Below are positions 1 to 13,260 of a DNA stretch of 64,000 nucleotides, piece after piece. The stretch comes from Holothuria scabra (taxonomy: Eukaryota > Echinodermata > Holothuroidea > Aspidochirotida > Holothuriidae): NCBI GenBank assembly GCA_037179385.1, contig CM074185.1, positions 9,605,371-9,669,370 of the forward strand. Reading direction: 5' to 3'. Position 1 is the first letter of the stretch, and the number at the start of each line of letters is the position of its first letter. The notes under the pieces were generated by a model. The model made no database searches, was not told the DNA's origin, and saw only the letters and a program-made list of their open reading frames with translations. A program made the position numbers and the translations under genes.

Positions 1-1130
1 ATCAGTCAAAGGGGAAAAATGTAACAAAAGGTAAGAGGGACCGTTTCATCATGGTTACAGATACTGGAAAAAATTCCAACCGATTTTTCCTTAGGGAAGC
101 CTGCCAAGTAAATGCAGTGCTTTTTACTTACCTTTAACTGGCGTTGTCACTCGGTCCGTACTGGTGTACGTAGACAATTATGTTATACCTAGGGGTATTA
201 TGAGACCACTCTTGCCTGTCACGCTGACTACCATCAAGTTTTCGAAGCACTAATCCCTGAGCCATGCAGAGAAAGAGTACTCATTTTACATCTTACAAAA
301 TTAAATTATAAATTTGATAAAAATGAAAGCACATATAGCTAGTATGCATAATTTCTTCTATATTAGTCAATGAATCAATCGCCTTTTCACATATCACAAA
401 ACAACAAAACACACATCCAAGTAACTATTCCTCCAACATGTACAGGCCTGACCACGCATAAACTGATTACTTGCACATTTTATAACAGCTCATATATCAT
501 CACGGGAAGTAGAATCAGCTAGCTGTTATTTGGAGAACAGCTCCCTGGTAGAATCATTGTGGTTTGAAATTCACTTTCAAAGACAGCATTAAATTTTTGA
601 AGTATCATAGAGAGATCATGTTTTCGTCAGAAGACTCCCTGTAACATTGTTTGGGTTTCTTGGTTGTAAAACTCAAGTCCATAAATAAACCATAAATTAC
701 TGCAACCGTTAAAGTTTTCCATTTCCTACCGTTAAAAAGAAGCACCTTTGCAAGTCCCTTGATTGAGGAAGGACTTTCACCATTTAAACTTGGAATGAAA
801 GATGTTCTTTAACATAATTATTCTCTTTTTCCTTTTTTCACAGTATCTCGTGCAGCCGGTATCCATCTGCCTTCTATAATTGTTATTACCGTAGCAACAA
901 CCTTGATTTACCTTTTAATGTAGCCACACATCGATATATTGTTCAATTTTAACGTTCCATTATAAAGGTAAATGATTAATTTTTTACCCGGTACTTCTTG
1001 GCTGTTACATCTTGAAGTCTACTTTCCAGGAAGGAAGAGTCCTTCCATAATCACCAATTTAAATTAGATAATGCAGTATTGAAACAGTCCGAAATGAATC
1101 AACGTTTCGCTGTAATTGACTCTAAAAAAC
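1..1130. other. Intergenic, nothing recognised
   Basis: AT-rich sequence with stops in all frames and no motif, splice pattern or repeat that I can assign. Confidence 0.5.
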
Positions 1131-1360
1131 CAAAGAGTGAATTAAGTCACTCTTTAATAGAGTGCAAAGTGTGAATTCACTCCATTAGAGTGTTCATTCA
1201 CCCCAAAAGTAATGTGAGAAAGAGTGAAATTCCAGTCACTCCAGAAAGAGTGATATTCACTCTTAAGAAGAGTGACAATTCACTTTTTAACGAATGGGTG
1301 AATTTAACTCTTTATGAGTGAACTTTTCAACTTTCTTTTAAAGAGCGGAATTTAACTCTT
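1131..1360. repeat. Cluster of alternating GAGTGA and TCACTC motifs
   Basis: Within about 230 bp the hexamer-like motifs AGAGTGAA and TTCACTCT recur many times in both orientations, separated by about 5 to 20 bases. This gives a diffuse palindromic patch rather than a strict tandem array. No coding frame is open across it. It may be a decayed simple-repeat patch or part of an old transposon. Confidence 0.6.
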
Positions 1361-1559
1361 TTGACTTTTAGATTGTAAACATTTTTTGATATTTTATTGA
1401 TTTTATTCAAGTTTTTCAATAACTGTAATTTGCAAAATTAGTACACGTGTTAAAACATGACGATTTCAAATCAGTTACAATCCGATTTCTGCGTTTTACC
1501 TACCGCTTATTTGTGTTGTTTTTCACATTGAAGTCTCAGTTGCATCAGGGAGCTGTTAC

Positions 1560-4500
1560 CAGTGGTGGATTTAGGCGGGGGCGCACCCGGCGCGCGCCCC
1601 CCTAAAATTTTCCAAAGTTGATTTTTTTTTACTTTCACTAAATACATCATTTAGCGTACTTGTTTCTACATATTGTTCCATTATCTTATAATTTTGAAAC
1701 TATGTAATTATAATTGTTACAAACTAATAGCAATGTAGGACACACAGTTTCAAGTTTTCCGATAAAATGTCAGTAGAGTGATATCAAAGGTCTCAACCGG
1801 GCCCTATTTCGCACCACGCTTTATGTAGAACACTAACCTCTTTCTTACAATCCATTTGCTATTTGGGTTCATCAGATGTGGAGTTTTTTTAATCAAATGA
1901 AATCCTCGTTAATGTTTATCATACACTCGTCATGGAAAAACAAAAGAACCGTGAAAATGTCCATAGGCTTTAGCGCACCATCGATAATGGAAGTTCAACT
2001 GTATGAAAATGTAAATTATGTTATCCGTTGCAATCCCATTCCTTTCCAGGCAATTACGAGGAATTCGGGAAAATTGGCCAATTTCGGGAAATGTAGAATA
2101 GTGACAAAATTAATTAATTTTTTTAATGAGAGAGTCGACTGAGTGCATATTAGAATGTTTTTGGCCATAAATGTAATTTAACTAGTATTTTTCCTTTTAC
2201 ATTATATTATGGAAAAATTATGCTATCCCCAGGTAGTGGAGACTGAATCTATATGCCACTAATAAAATCAATGATAACACAAAGCGTTTAACAATGTTTA
2301 TCTATCATGCAAATGACAATAAAGTGGTAAAGTTCACCAAGCAAAAGAACTGTGAACTTACAGCAGTGCATCGTATTCTTGGTAAGATACAGTGGCGTAG
2401 CTACGTAGGGGGGCTTGGGGGCTCGAGTCCCCACTGAATCGCCCAGCCCCCAGCACCCCCCCCCCCATTGGCGACCTGGGAAGAATTATATTCATACTGG
2501 TCGATGATAATATTCAATCCGGGCTACCCGACTACTATGACATACATGCACTTGCGATAGATCCACGTAGTTGCAGAGTATTCTGCAATTGTGCCCCATT
2601 CTGAATTTTGAAAGATTGTAAAAAGCTTCATATCTTCGGAATCTCTTGAATTTTTACTCGTCGGGTTTCTGGATAAATAATTTTCTAGCAGATTTGAAGT
2701 GGCTGAAATTGGCTACCTTGGTGTGGATCAGTGTGCTCCTAGCATTTTGACCTGTTTCTATCCAACTGTAGGATTTGTTCAGTTCCTGGGGGTTCACAAA
2801 TTTGTTCCAAAATCATTGTTAAATATTGTTGGAAGGAATTTGCACTTTGCACGGTCATTGCTGCCAGTCATTGGCCAGTGCAACAACCAAACCCATGTTG
2901 GGTCAATGCAGTCCCAAGGTTTGCAATCTTACCACTATTACGGTACCTCACAGGACCTCACGGTACCTACGGTACCTCACAGGACGGTCCGAAATTTCCG
3001 CAAAATCGGACAGGAATTTGGGGAAAATTCGGGCAGGAATTTTGGAAAAAAATTCGGAGAGCCCTTAAATTTTGTTAAAATGGGATGGTTTTTTCAGAAT
3101 ATTCCTAAATGTGACCGAAATCTTGGAAAGATATGCCTTAAAAAGGAGAGAAACGTCATATAGTCGCAATAATATTTTCATGAAAAACCAAGTCAAGATT
3201 AAAAAAAAATTGCTACACCTTCGGGCAGCGCAAAAAGCTATTTTCGTGGCTTTTACTTCACAGATAATCACAACACAGTACAATGCCCGAAATTTTCGAA
3301 AGTCCAAATTCTTTCAAGCATTTGCCCGAAAATGGAAAAGTATCATAGTTAGGGTAACATAGTAACGAAAAATCAAACAGATAAAAAAATCGCCACACAT
3401 TTGGGAAGCCTGTGGCTTAAACAGTTAAAAGAAACAATCGTTCTTGAGCCTGCTTTTAAATCCTGTGTAAAACATACAATACCCTAAATGGCCGATTTTT
3501 TTAATAGCTTCAAATCTTTGCGGAAAAACAAAAAACGCTATATTTAAAGTAAAATTTTCATGAAAAGTAACAAAGATCTGTGACACATTTGGGCAGAATC
3601 TAAAAAAGGTTTTAATCATCCCCACTTCATACTGTAGTCTTGCAAAAATTGCCCGAAATGGTCAAATATTCGGGCAAAGGATAAAAAATGCTGGGACGTT
3701 TTCAGTTGCCAAATTACTTCAATGGACAGACAGGAGGGTGTTCAAGTACCCAAGAGTTTGCCATCTATCCTTCTCTACAGCCAAATACGGGCAAAGGAAA
3801 TGAAAATCAGGTAATTTGTTTTTCAATACTTTAATGATGCAGAGTGAGAATGTCTTCCATAAGTCTGCTTGAAAATTAAAACACACCTTGTAATGTTACA
3901 TTTTTCAAAAAAATCATGTACATAGTCGGAAGTTCGGGCAGTCACACAACTTTATCAATATATGTTGAATTTAGTCCCAATACCAAAAGAGTAAAATTCA
4001 TTACCCTGTTTTCCATTCCGTTTTGAAGTTTTCCCCCGAAAATTTTGCGGGACTATTTCATCGATTGGTAGTGATACATTTTATCTGGTAATTTTCTGAT
4101 CAAATAGCGACTGCTTGGATCCCCTTGTAAGCCTGGGAAATGTCATTTTCGACTGTCTCAGGAGTCTGATTTTTCAAAATTTTCTGTTCGCTCCGCACCA
4201 ATTAGTGGTGAAGCTCCCCGTAGGAAGTCTTCCTAGCAGAATTTTACTTACAGGTGAACATTTTTTTGCAAACGGAACATCGAAATAGCGACTGCTTAGA
4301 CCCCCCCCCCATAAGCATAGAAAATGACATTTTTGACTGTCTGAAGGGTCAAATTTTTCAAAAATTTCCTGTACGTTTCGCCCCAACGTGTGGAAGTGCT
4401 CCACTTAAACCGCTTCAAAGCAGAATAGAATTTAAGTTTCAAGTGAACATTTTTGGCAAGTGGAAACTCAAAATAGCGACTGCTAAGATACCCCTATAAG

Positions 4501-5127
4501 CCCGGGAAATGCCATTTTTATCTGTCTGAGGGGTCCGATATTTCAAAATTTTCTGTACGCCTCGCGCCCATTAATGAACGTTTATCTGCAATCGAAACTT
4601 AAAATGTCGACTGCTTGGATCCCCATTATAAGACTGGGAAATGTCATTTTCGACTGTCTGCGAGGTACAATCCTGGACGCTCCGCGCCAACCAGTGGTGG
4701 CGGTAAGCTTTGCCTGTCCTACGGGCAGAATTAAATTTTCGGGCAAATATACTCTGCCCCCAAACTGAAACTTTCCCCTATGCCTATGGAAATACCTTAC
4801 TGAGGAGTACACTGCTTGCAACATACAGCAGGATTCCGGATTTGCAATGCTAGGATGCATAGTTCAGCGGAGTAATGAACTGAGCTAATCAGTATCTCAG
4901 AAGTGTGTTTGAATTTGAGAAAAATCACAAATTTTCCTCAGCAGAATTAAAGACAATTAAACCTGGCAAATGCCATTTCCAGCCATCTGGGAGGTGTTGA
5001 AATTCAAAATTTTCTTTGTACGCTCCGCGCCAATCGATAGTGGCGCTGCGCTTAGATACTCGTTCGGGCAGATGATCGACCGTCAGCGCGCCCCTCCCCC
5101 CTAACGGAAAATCCTAGATCCGCCCTG
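1560..5127. mobile_element. Non-autonomous DNA transposon with CAGTGG-type inverted ends
   Basis: The left end reads CAGTGGTGGATTTAGG and the right end, read on the minus strand, CAGGGCGGATCTAGG. The pentamer GTTAC lies immediately outside both ends (1555-1559 and 5128-5132), which fits a short or eroded target-site duplication. Such ends are typical of hAT-like elements, which normally make 8-bp duplications, so the superfamily is uncertain. Poly-C and poly-G tracts lie just inside both ends. No transposase is readable. The interior holds direct repeats of GGTACCTCACAGGAC near 2940-2990 and a diverged tandem array at 4085-5090. A second CAGTGGCGTAGC-type end at 2391 suggests a nested insertion. 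Confidence 0.55.
4085..5090. repeat. Diverged tandem repeat, monomer about 130-190 bp
   Basis: The phrase AGCGACTGCTTGGATCC or a close variant occurs near 4105, 4284, 4471 and 4604. Each time it is followed by a segment like GGAAATGTCATTTTCGACTG, then AAAATTTTCTGT and a CTCCGCGCC motif; a further partial unit lies near 4970-5060. The same core appears singly elsewhere (11282, 12360, 28225, 38465, 55070 and 55210), so this is local amplification of a widespread transposon core. Confidence 0.65.
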
Positions 5128-5132
5128 GTTAC

Positions 5133-8100
5133 AGAAGAAGAAAAAAAAAACACTTCATCCAACTTCATCTAATTAAACAATATGTTTTGAGACTACTCTA
5201 ATCCTTTTACGAGACCAAGCTTTGATTGACAGGTCCTTTAGTACTTCTTGCAAAGTTGTTCGACTTAGCCTTCCTAATGAGAAATCAACACTTTCATACT
5301 AGCCTAATCCTCGACCAAAGAACCCATCTTGACAATGCTTCCAAGCTATCAGCAGTGCCGACAAGTGTGACACCTTCGTCAGCCTTTTAGACAAAAAGAC
5401 CTAACTGCACTTTTAGTGATCAGATACTTTTGTCATTCTAATTTTTCCATTGGTCACTGACATCACTTTTCAGCAATGAATGCCTAGTCTAACAAGTATA
5501 TGATTTCGAAAAGACTCCGGATTGTTCCTGAAACAGGAAAAAATGATAACGTTCTAAAACTTAATCGATGCTCAACTGAACCCATCAAAAAAGTGAACAC
5601 TGGCGTACAAAGGCAGAATAACTTTTTATTTGTTTGACGACTTTCAATTTTATGGCAATGCATTAGAGAATCCACTCCCTTGAAGCTTGGACAAACCTAT
5701 CCTGTCCTTGAAGTCCTTGCTTGTTACATAACTGACAAAAGGGCACATTGTTGCAGATTACAAAGGGCACATTGTTGCAGATTACCTGGTCCAGTGACCG
5801 CCTATTGTTTTCTGTGGTTTTCTATCGTTGTTAAATCGACCAAGTCGTTACGATATCGGCCAAGTCATGACGTCCACTTTCAAGGCGCAAACTATATTCG
5901 CTAATCCGCATATCTTACAATGGACGATAACATGATGCAAAAGTTGAAGATGGTCGGATCTTCCTTTCAAGAAGCTAATATCGGAAAGGGAAAAAGCCCT
6001 AAAATGAGCTTATTATCATTTCTTATGTTTTTGGATAAATTGAGGCAAAGGTTATGTTCAAGTTCGCCATGAGCTCCGATCTACACCCAATCCTTGTAAT
6101 CCAGTGACAATGGGACGATTTCGGAACGACGTCATAATCTTCCAATTTCGCCGGCTTCGTTAGACGATTTTGGTAGGAAATATTGTTGGGGATATTGTTG
6201 TTATTATTTCCGTAACATTGGAAAGTCTTCCAAAAGCAACAATAATTCTTACCAATAGCCTAAAATGAAATTCGTTATAGCAATTGGTTTTATTTCAATA
6301 AAAGTGAATATTTTCAATACTTTATTGCTAGACTTAGAAGAATAATTTCAGTTAAAGCCTTCATCAAAAACAAAAAGCACAGATAGGAGATTTGAATGTA
6401 TATTTCTTGGAATTTTTGAGCTCATTATGTATGCAAATATACAAATTAGGTGAAAATTGAGTATTTTTTCATCTTTCCCCAAAAGACACTACCATTTTTA
6501 TGTTTCTTTTTGTTATTTTTGTGCATGAAAATGTTCAAGACATTTTTCCCTTTCATTTGACACAATTTTTTTTTTGAAATCGGCTGTAAAATGGCTGATC
6601 TTAGGTAATTTTTATCTTTGTTTACACTTGAAATCCTTTGTTTACACTTGAAGCTTGCATGAATGCTCATGTATTCCCCTGGGGATAAACCGTCATCTGA
6701 CTTTAGGTTGAACTGCTCACTCTGTCTGTGAACTGCTATAATTCAGCCTGTTTTGAGAAGGTAGCTTTTAGGTGCCATAAGTGGAACTGGATTTGGAGTT
6801 ATATGGGCATTTTATTTGATAGGTAATGTGGTATTTTTTAGGGGGGAGGGGCTTAATTTGGGGGCTGAAAGGGGCGTTGTTAGGTGCAAAATTGACAATT
6901 TTTGAAAACGCGGAGGCCTACAACTTCAAAAATTTACAGCAACTCCTACCCTTGCTCTAAAATTCTGGTTGTCTGGATGTTCATACGGATGCCTTAGACG
7001 AACTCTTTGGGGTTAATATGGATCAAATCGGACCAAGGGTTGCCGAGTAAATATTTTTCTGGTAGGATGTTGTTTGACCCCAAAATGTCAATTTTTTGCC
7101 TGTTTTGAACGCTTATTGTACAAATATCGCTAAATATCTCTAAAATGGCTTACCATACCCAATCTTTGAAACGTAATATTGTTTTGGGGGGTTGACGGTA
7201 ACACAACTACAAATAAAATCTGAGTAGGGCGGGACATTTCTATCTATCCTTTTTGATTTTTGAAAAATTTGGACCTATTTTGCATTTTGGGAGCATTTTC
7301 ATAATATTTTTAAAAATAAACAAATATTTAGTAACATTCTGTGAAAAATCTCACCCTAATACCCCCTCCCCCCCCCCAAAACAAACAATTGCATTCAATG
7401 GAATAATGTCTTGACTATTATTTTGTGGTAAAATGAAGTCTGTAGGATGTTTCATGATAAGTAATGATTTTTTAAAAATGTCATGCGGGTTTGCATGATG
7501 TTATCGTGCAATTAGGGGCGGCCACTATTTTGGGTTTTTGTTTGCGATAAAATCCTCCTCCCCACATAAAATCAGCAAATTGCTATGTGAAAACCAAGTA
7601 AAAAGTACCGTTACCATTAGATTGTTATGCTATTAATGAAAACTTTTTTCTGATATACACGAAAAAGGCAAAAAAAGATGTGGAAACATGCATTGTTTCA
7701 TTAAGTAATCTATTTGACCCACAGACTTCCTATACATGGACTGAGCATACTACACGGTAGATTGTCGCTACCGTACATATGAGAAAATGCGCACCAAGAT
7801 GGCCGTCTGCTATGTTTTGTGTGAAAGTTTGGACTTGCTCAAGTACAATCCCGTATTTTGCAAGAAAGTTGAAATATGTTTGAAATATGGCAAGGTAAGG
7901 TCAAAACCACTTCACGTATTGCAGGAAAATGATATTGTTTCCCATTCAAGTTTAACTTTTGCTTGAAATATTACAGAGTCTTCGTCAAATCATATAAATT
8001 ATAGCTTCACAGCGGCCATCTTGGTGTGCCTTTTTTGTCCGTGGTTTGACTGAAACACTCTCTAAGCCGAGCACCACTTTTGTTTCTGGGCCGGGGAGCG

Positions 8101-8990
8101 TAGGCAAATTTTGGTGAAATGGAATTCATCAGACAACCGAAAATGGCATTTCCCAGGTTTGTATAATATAAAAAAAATTGTTGTTTTGAGCTTTCGTTTG
8201 CAATAAAACTTTCACTTTAACAGAAGAAACAGGAATTGGCTAAGTGATTAGAAAATAAGATAAAATGTAAAAAGACAAATGGATGAAATGTCTTGTGCAA
8301 GGAAAAACTATTAAATAATATTATTTCATACTCAATTGCAAAATATGTTACGTTCCATCTTGGGGTCAAATGAATTTTCAGTCAGACAAATGGAATATTC
8401 TCACATATTACTACCGAACATCATAATTTGTAACAGAGAAAAATCCGAAGCGATTTTCACTGGCTGTTGCCCCAAGCCCGCTGCCGTGGCAGGATAGAAA
8501 ACAAACTTTGGGTTCTGTAAGTACTTGAACACACTTCCGTCCTTCTGTGTAATTGGGCATCTGAAAACACGGCAGAACTTTTCTTTTCCTCATTCGCTTG
8601 AATTTAATACCATTTCAAGCATTATCAAAGTTTATGCAAAAGGCTACATTAGTAAAAAAAAATTGGGCTGAGTAAAAATTTTTTCCATAAGCCACCCCAA
8701 TGTGACGCAGTTTTTTTTTGTAATCATTATAGTTTTCAATGGAATTAGTAAGATAATAGGCCATTTCTGGTTTTGTGTTGCGCAAAAGAGGATCTTTTTT
8801 AATCTAGCAAATGTTTAAAAGAATACGGATATTCCAACATGTCGTGCATAGTGTTGCGCAAGGCTAAGAAGTAAGGCTTGCGCAATGCTTCGAGGTACGT
8901 AGGGCTCACGAACTTGCAACTTTTTTGAGCTTCAAGAAGCATAGCGAGGTTTGGACCCCTGTTGAGTCTTCATGAATCATTTCCCTGGAC
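5133..8990. other. Intergenic, with small repeats
   Basis: No supported gene. A 24-bp direct duplication lies at 5738-5761 and 5762-5785. A segment at about 5805-5882 containing CCAAGTCATGACG is related to 28886-28968. A probable small inverted-end element lies at 7789-8030. Open frames here are short and lack codon structure or splice context. Confidence 0.5.
7789..8030. repeat. Probable small inverted-end element with CAAGATGGCCG termini
   Basis: The left boundary reads GCGCACCAAGATGGCCG and the right boundary is its near reverse complement, CGGCCATCTTGGTGTGCC, 242 bp apart end to end. The interior is AT-rich and non-coding. No convincing target-site duplication was seen, so the limits and the mobile nature are inferred. 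The CAAGATGGC core resembles the binding site of YY1-type zinc-finger proteins, which may be coincidence. Confidence 0.4.
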
Positions 8991-8999
8991 TAAGTTGAT

Positions 9000-9637
9000 T
9001 TTTCCATTTTTTGGATGTATCTCTTTTATATAACAGTCTTCTGTGCAATTAAAACGATGCCAATTTTTAAAGATATGAGCAGGAAGGCCTAAAGCTTTCA
9101 TCTTTTGAACAAAAAGTGAATTTGAAGAAAGCACATATTACGTTATATCCCCACATATAGTGCGCAGTCTTTTGTTTTTCTTCAAACTTTAGAGTCGATT
9201 TTCTCCTCAACAATCCCATATTATTAAAATGTGATTGCCTAAGTGGCATGAGAACTTTGCATTCCCCACTGGGAGATCCTTTTCCTTTTAACTACACGGT
9301 CAACACAACATTCTGATAAAACAAAGGAGAACAAAGCATTCCTTGTCAATGTGAAGAAGTGATATACGTTCCGCTGCCCTCAAACCCTCTTTGGAACACA
9401 AATTTACTGACTGCATTTACTGATATCTCGAAAAATACAGAGATATCAGTAAATGCAGTCAGTAAATTTGTGTTCCAAAGAGGGTTTGAGGGCAGCGGAG
9501 CGTATATCACTTCTTCACATTGACAAGGAATGCTTTGTTCTCCTTTGTTTGTCCGATTTGAATGGAACTTTCACCACATTGTGTAGATTTGATTCTTATT
9601 TCACATGTGAAATTGAAGTTTTGCTTAAACTTCCCCT
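9000..9637 (-). mobile_element. TTAA-flanked non-autonomous element, family 2, rearranged copy
   Basis: The end at 9637 reads (on the minus strand) AGGGGAAGTTTAAG and is followed by TTAA at 9638-9641. The body matches the better-preserved copy at 49112-49606 and the copy ending at 15743, all sharing phrases such as CACATTGACAAGGAATGCTT. This copy lies in reverse orientation and its middle is duplicated as an inverted repeat. The left boundary is approximate. No coding capacity. Confidence 0.6.
9319..9550. repeat. Near-perfect 111-bp palindrome with 10-bp loop
   Basis: Arms 9319-9429 and 9440-9550 are reverse complements over 111 bp with one mismatch (GCGGAACG against GCGGAGCG), separated by a 10-bp spacer at 9430-9439. 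The left arm continues the surrounding family-2 element; the right arm is an inverted copy inserted into it. This looks like a recent fold-back template-switch duplication. Confidence 0.95.
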
Positions 9638-9661
9638 TTAAGCTCAACAAATCCTTCTTAA

Positions 9662-10213
9662 AGTGTACCTTAAGTCCAAAAATTCAAAAATATATATTTA
9701 AGAGCATGAAAAAGGAATTCTAACAGTCCAACTCCCATCATAATATGATATTCCTGAGCTGAGATGTAAAATGTTGAAATTTATTCAGTTAAAACAAATT
9801 GGTCCATTGCGCAATAATTTTCTTGTTGTACAACTCTTATAACATGTTTTGTTTCCTTTTAAAATTAAAAATGTTTTTATGACCTTGAACACTTCCTGTT
9901 TGCTTGCATAGCATGTTGCACAAGAAGGACTTAATTAATTACATAACCTCATAAGAGTAATAGTGCTATCACACCTTGGTACAAGGTGTAGTAACATTTG
10001 GAAAAACAAAGAAATACAAAGATTGTAATTTGAGTAGTACAAGAGTGACATCACAAATTATTGAGCAATGCACCATTTTAATTTGAGTGAATAAAATTCA
10101 ACATTTTATATCTCAGCTCAGGAATGTCCCATGAAGATGGGAGTTGGACTGTTGGAATTCACTTTTCATGGTCTTTAATATATATTTTTGAATTTTTTGA
10201 CTTGAGGTACACT
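9662..10213. mobile_element. TTAA-flanked non-autonomous element, family 1, copy A
   Basis: TTAA at 9658-9661 and 10214-10217 flanks a 552-bp element. Its ends are AGTGTACCTTAAGTC on the left and AGTGTACCTCAAGTC on the minus strand at the right. The inverted similarity continues inward for about 200 bp, including the shared phrase ACAGTCCAACTCCCATC. A second copy is at 16153-16684. TTAA duplications are characteristic of piggyBac and Kolobok elements; no transposase is present, so the source is unknown. Confidence 0.85.
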
Positions 10214-10217
10214 TTAA

Positions 10218-12279
10218 CGCTTTCAGTGTGAAAGGGAGTTTACTGTGGCAGTGGTAGTGCTTTAAAGTTTTCTATGTAGGTTCAATAAGAGTGTGCCTCC
10301 AGGACTTCATCGCACCGTGTTTTTAAAGTACTTACAGGAGTTCTAGGAAACGTTTGTGGATAGTAAATATTGTTAGTAGAGATGAATGCTTTTGGATATT
10401 TCGGGGGAAAACCTCCACGCATCGAGCCATCCAAGAAAAAACATTAGTTCCAAAGCAGAAATATATTTTTGACTAGAAGACAAAATAAACAAACGTTGCC
10501 TGGAGAAGTTGCCATGAACTTTGAGAAACCTTTCCAAGACCTGGCAGAAGTTAATAACATTTATGTTAACCCTTAACCTTTCCAAGGATTTGTTGACATA
10601 TCAATTTTAACGGATAAAAGTGCCCTTATTCTTGGAGTAGATTACATTTTCGATTTATCAACCGATCGTGTTGCTACAGACAGTCTGTATCACTGTTTGC
10701 AGAAATCGTATGAATCGCAGGTAAGTGAAATCTTTTCAGCAGTTCAACAAATGTTCCAACTTTTGAGACCGACTCTATGTCTATGGCAGGTGACACTGGA
10801 AATGTAGGCGTAATACATTCAGGCGTCCCTTTCAGGCCACGACTTAACAAACTTGCAAATCGCTCAGATTTACATTTTTACCACTCTGTGGTATTAATTT
10901 TTAGATATGGAGGGATGCTATCTGCTAGGAAAGCTTTTCGTCTAATTAATCCTTGATATGATTTAAATTGTAGAAAAATAAGCTATGCAGTATCATTTTA
11001 AGTTTTAATATTAATAAAATAAAGATTCCTGCACAAGTAATAAACTAGCCTGCTGAGCGCCTCGGTGGTTGCCACCCCCTAAGGTTACCGCTCAAAAGCG
11101 TCGCGAAGGGGCGGGGGCACGTGTCCCCTGGAAAATCGTGTGCCCCCCCCCCCAACAAAGGTCTGAAATTTCCAAAAAAGATGTCTTCTGTAGTCACAGT
11201 GTGACTATGAAATTTTTTAAAATTTGATTTTTTTTTTACAAGGCAGCAATTTGTTTGTTTTGGAGTAGAAAATAATACCTGGGAATGCCATTTCCGGCTG
11301 TCTGAGGGGTTGCGATTTTTTTCTTCAAAGTTTTCGGCACACTTCCGACTACGCCAATTGAAGGTGGCACACAGCTCAGGTAACCGTTCAGGCAGGATTA
11401 ATATTACATCTTTCCTTAAGTGGATAACGTTCAACTGCGCATCAACTGTTTTCTCTTTCTTCTTTTAGTTCAGATCCCCTGCTACAAAATGTAAGCCGGA
11501 ACCGCTGTAACTGGTAGTAGTTTCCCTAGTTTTGTAACCAATAATATCTTACTTGAAGTTGCCATAGAAAAAAATTTTGGACCAGTGTAAAGACAATAGA
11601 ATTACCGTTAAGTTACGACCTTACTACCTTATAAACATCTGAAAAACCCAGGAGCACCGGTACCTTCGCCCCCTGCCCCCCCCCCACCCGACAAACATCG
11701 AACTGCCCATCAACTTCTCTCGCTATAGTTTATCTCTCCCTTTTTGAAGTACCAGCCGGATACGTTCTTGGTAGTTGAATCACTAGTTTTTTTTTACCAA
11801 AGTCTAAGCTGAAGTTACCCTTGGGGTAATTTTTAGACCAGTTTTAAGTCAATATTTTTACCCTAGTAACAACTTCAATCCTCACAAACGCGCTAAAACT
11901 CGAGTGCTCCCGGGGCTTCCCCCCGGACCCTACCACGGGCCCTTAGGCGGGCCCTTGGCCCCATCCGATGAGCCTCGCGAGCCCCATGAGTTGACTCCGG
12001 TAGTGACCCCTGCAAAATTGTTCCCCCCCCCCTCAGCCCCCCTAGTATGAAAAGTCTGGTGACACCACTGAACTATCGCTACCTTTTACCGCAGAGATAA
12101 GCTGTACGAAGAAGTTTCGCCCGATGAAGGAGATATAGGCAGAAAATCCATGGTCACTGTTAGGAACCGAAGGACGTATTCATCACTCCCATGCCAATTT
12201 GCTATGTAGTGACCTAATGAATGGTGCTTTATTCATATATTTCTCGAACTTAAGGATCATTATTTTTACTGAGGGCGGA
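10218..12279. other. Intergenic with hAT-core repeat relics
   Basis: No supported gene. From about 11270 to 11860 the sequence matches 38465-38800 at roughly 85 percent by eye. It includes a TTTCCGGCTGTCTGAGGGG core and a partial second unit near 11755-11860. C-rich tracts at about 11146, 11676 and 12025 resemble those next to hAT-like ends. The phrase TGGTGACACCACTG near 12057 may be an element end. Confidence 0.5.
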
Positions 12280-12287
12280 AATGAAAA

Positions 12288-13260
12288 CAGGCCCGTAGCC
12301 AGAGAGTTCAGCATTTAGGGGCTGGAAATTATGCAAGGGGCAATCAATTGGTACACTATCTAAGCGGAGCGCCACCATCAGTTGGCGCGTAGCGTACAAG
12401 GAAATTTTTGACGCCTTCAACATCCCAGATCACCGGAAATAGCACTTCCCAGACTCAAATGTGACATCTGAACATCATATCTGAAAGGGATTTCATGTAT
12501 TGAAATCATGTGTCAAAACAAATCATTTAATAAGGAAATGATTTTTAGCCGAGAAGGGTAGGGAGTTCATGTTGAGAGTAACACGAGTTCATTGTATATT
12601 ATATATCAATAATGGTTGATATTTCTACCGTTTTCTACGTTGAAAATTATGTTACTCTTTAAGCAAACGAAAACAATAATCTTGAACTCCATGAGTAACA
12701 AATCAGTCCCATCCAACAATCTGTGGTATTCTACATGAAAATGAACAGCATACATGTACGCTGTACTGATATAGGCATTAAGAACAATTTCAAGTGTCAA
12801 ATTGTCAAATTGTCGTCATAATAAACGTGATTGTGCCGTGTACTCAAAATCTGGTTGAAAGGGGGGGGGGGGGCGTGTGTTGAGTTCTCCGGAGTATGAC
12901 GAAAGGCCGCGCAAGAGTACGAGTATGAGCAGTACAAGGAAAAGAGGGTGCATGTAACTAATTGCAGTGCAGCGTCAAATCAATGATTTCAAGGCAAGGC
13001 GACAGCTGAATTGTATGTAATTTAGGTCAAACTTTAACCTGAGCATCACATGGCATGAGGTATGGAAGCTTATGATCCCCATACTGGTATTGAATTGTTT
13101 TCAGAAAAACAGAAAATATAGGCCCAGGCCTAGATGTAATTATGCAAGGCTAGTACATTTCACATTGAATAGGAGAGAATGTCATTTATGGCTTGAATTT
13201 TCTAGGGTGCCAAAATATGTCGAAGGGGCGCCCCCTTTCGCCCCCTTGACTACGGGCCTG
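12288..13260. mobile_element. hAT-like non-autonomous element with perfect 8-bp duplication
   Basis: The octamer AATGAAAA stands immediately outside both ends (12280-12287 and 13261-13268). The ends read CAGGCCCGTAGCCA on the left and CAGGCCCGTAGTCA on the minus strand at the right. An 8-bp duplication with CAG-starting inverted ends is the hAT signature. The 973-bp body has no transposase. Near 12360-12450 it contains the minus-strand form of the widespread core (GGCGCTCCGC ... TTTCCGG). It lies about 310 bp upstream of the start codon of the secreted-protein gene, so it could sit in that gene's promoter or 5' region. Confidence 0.85.
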
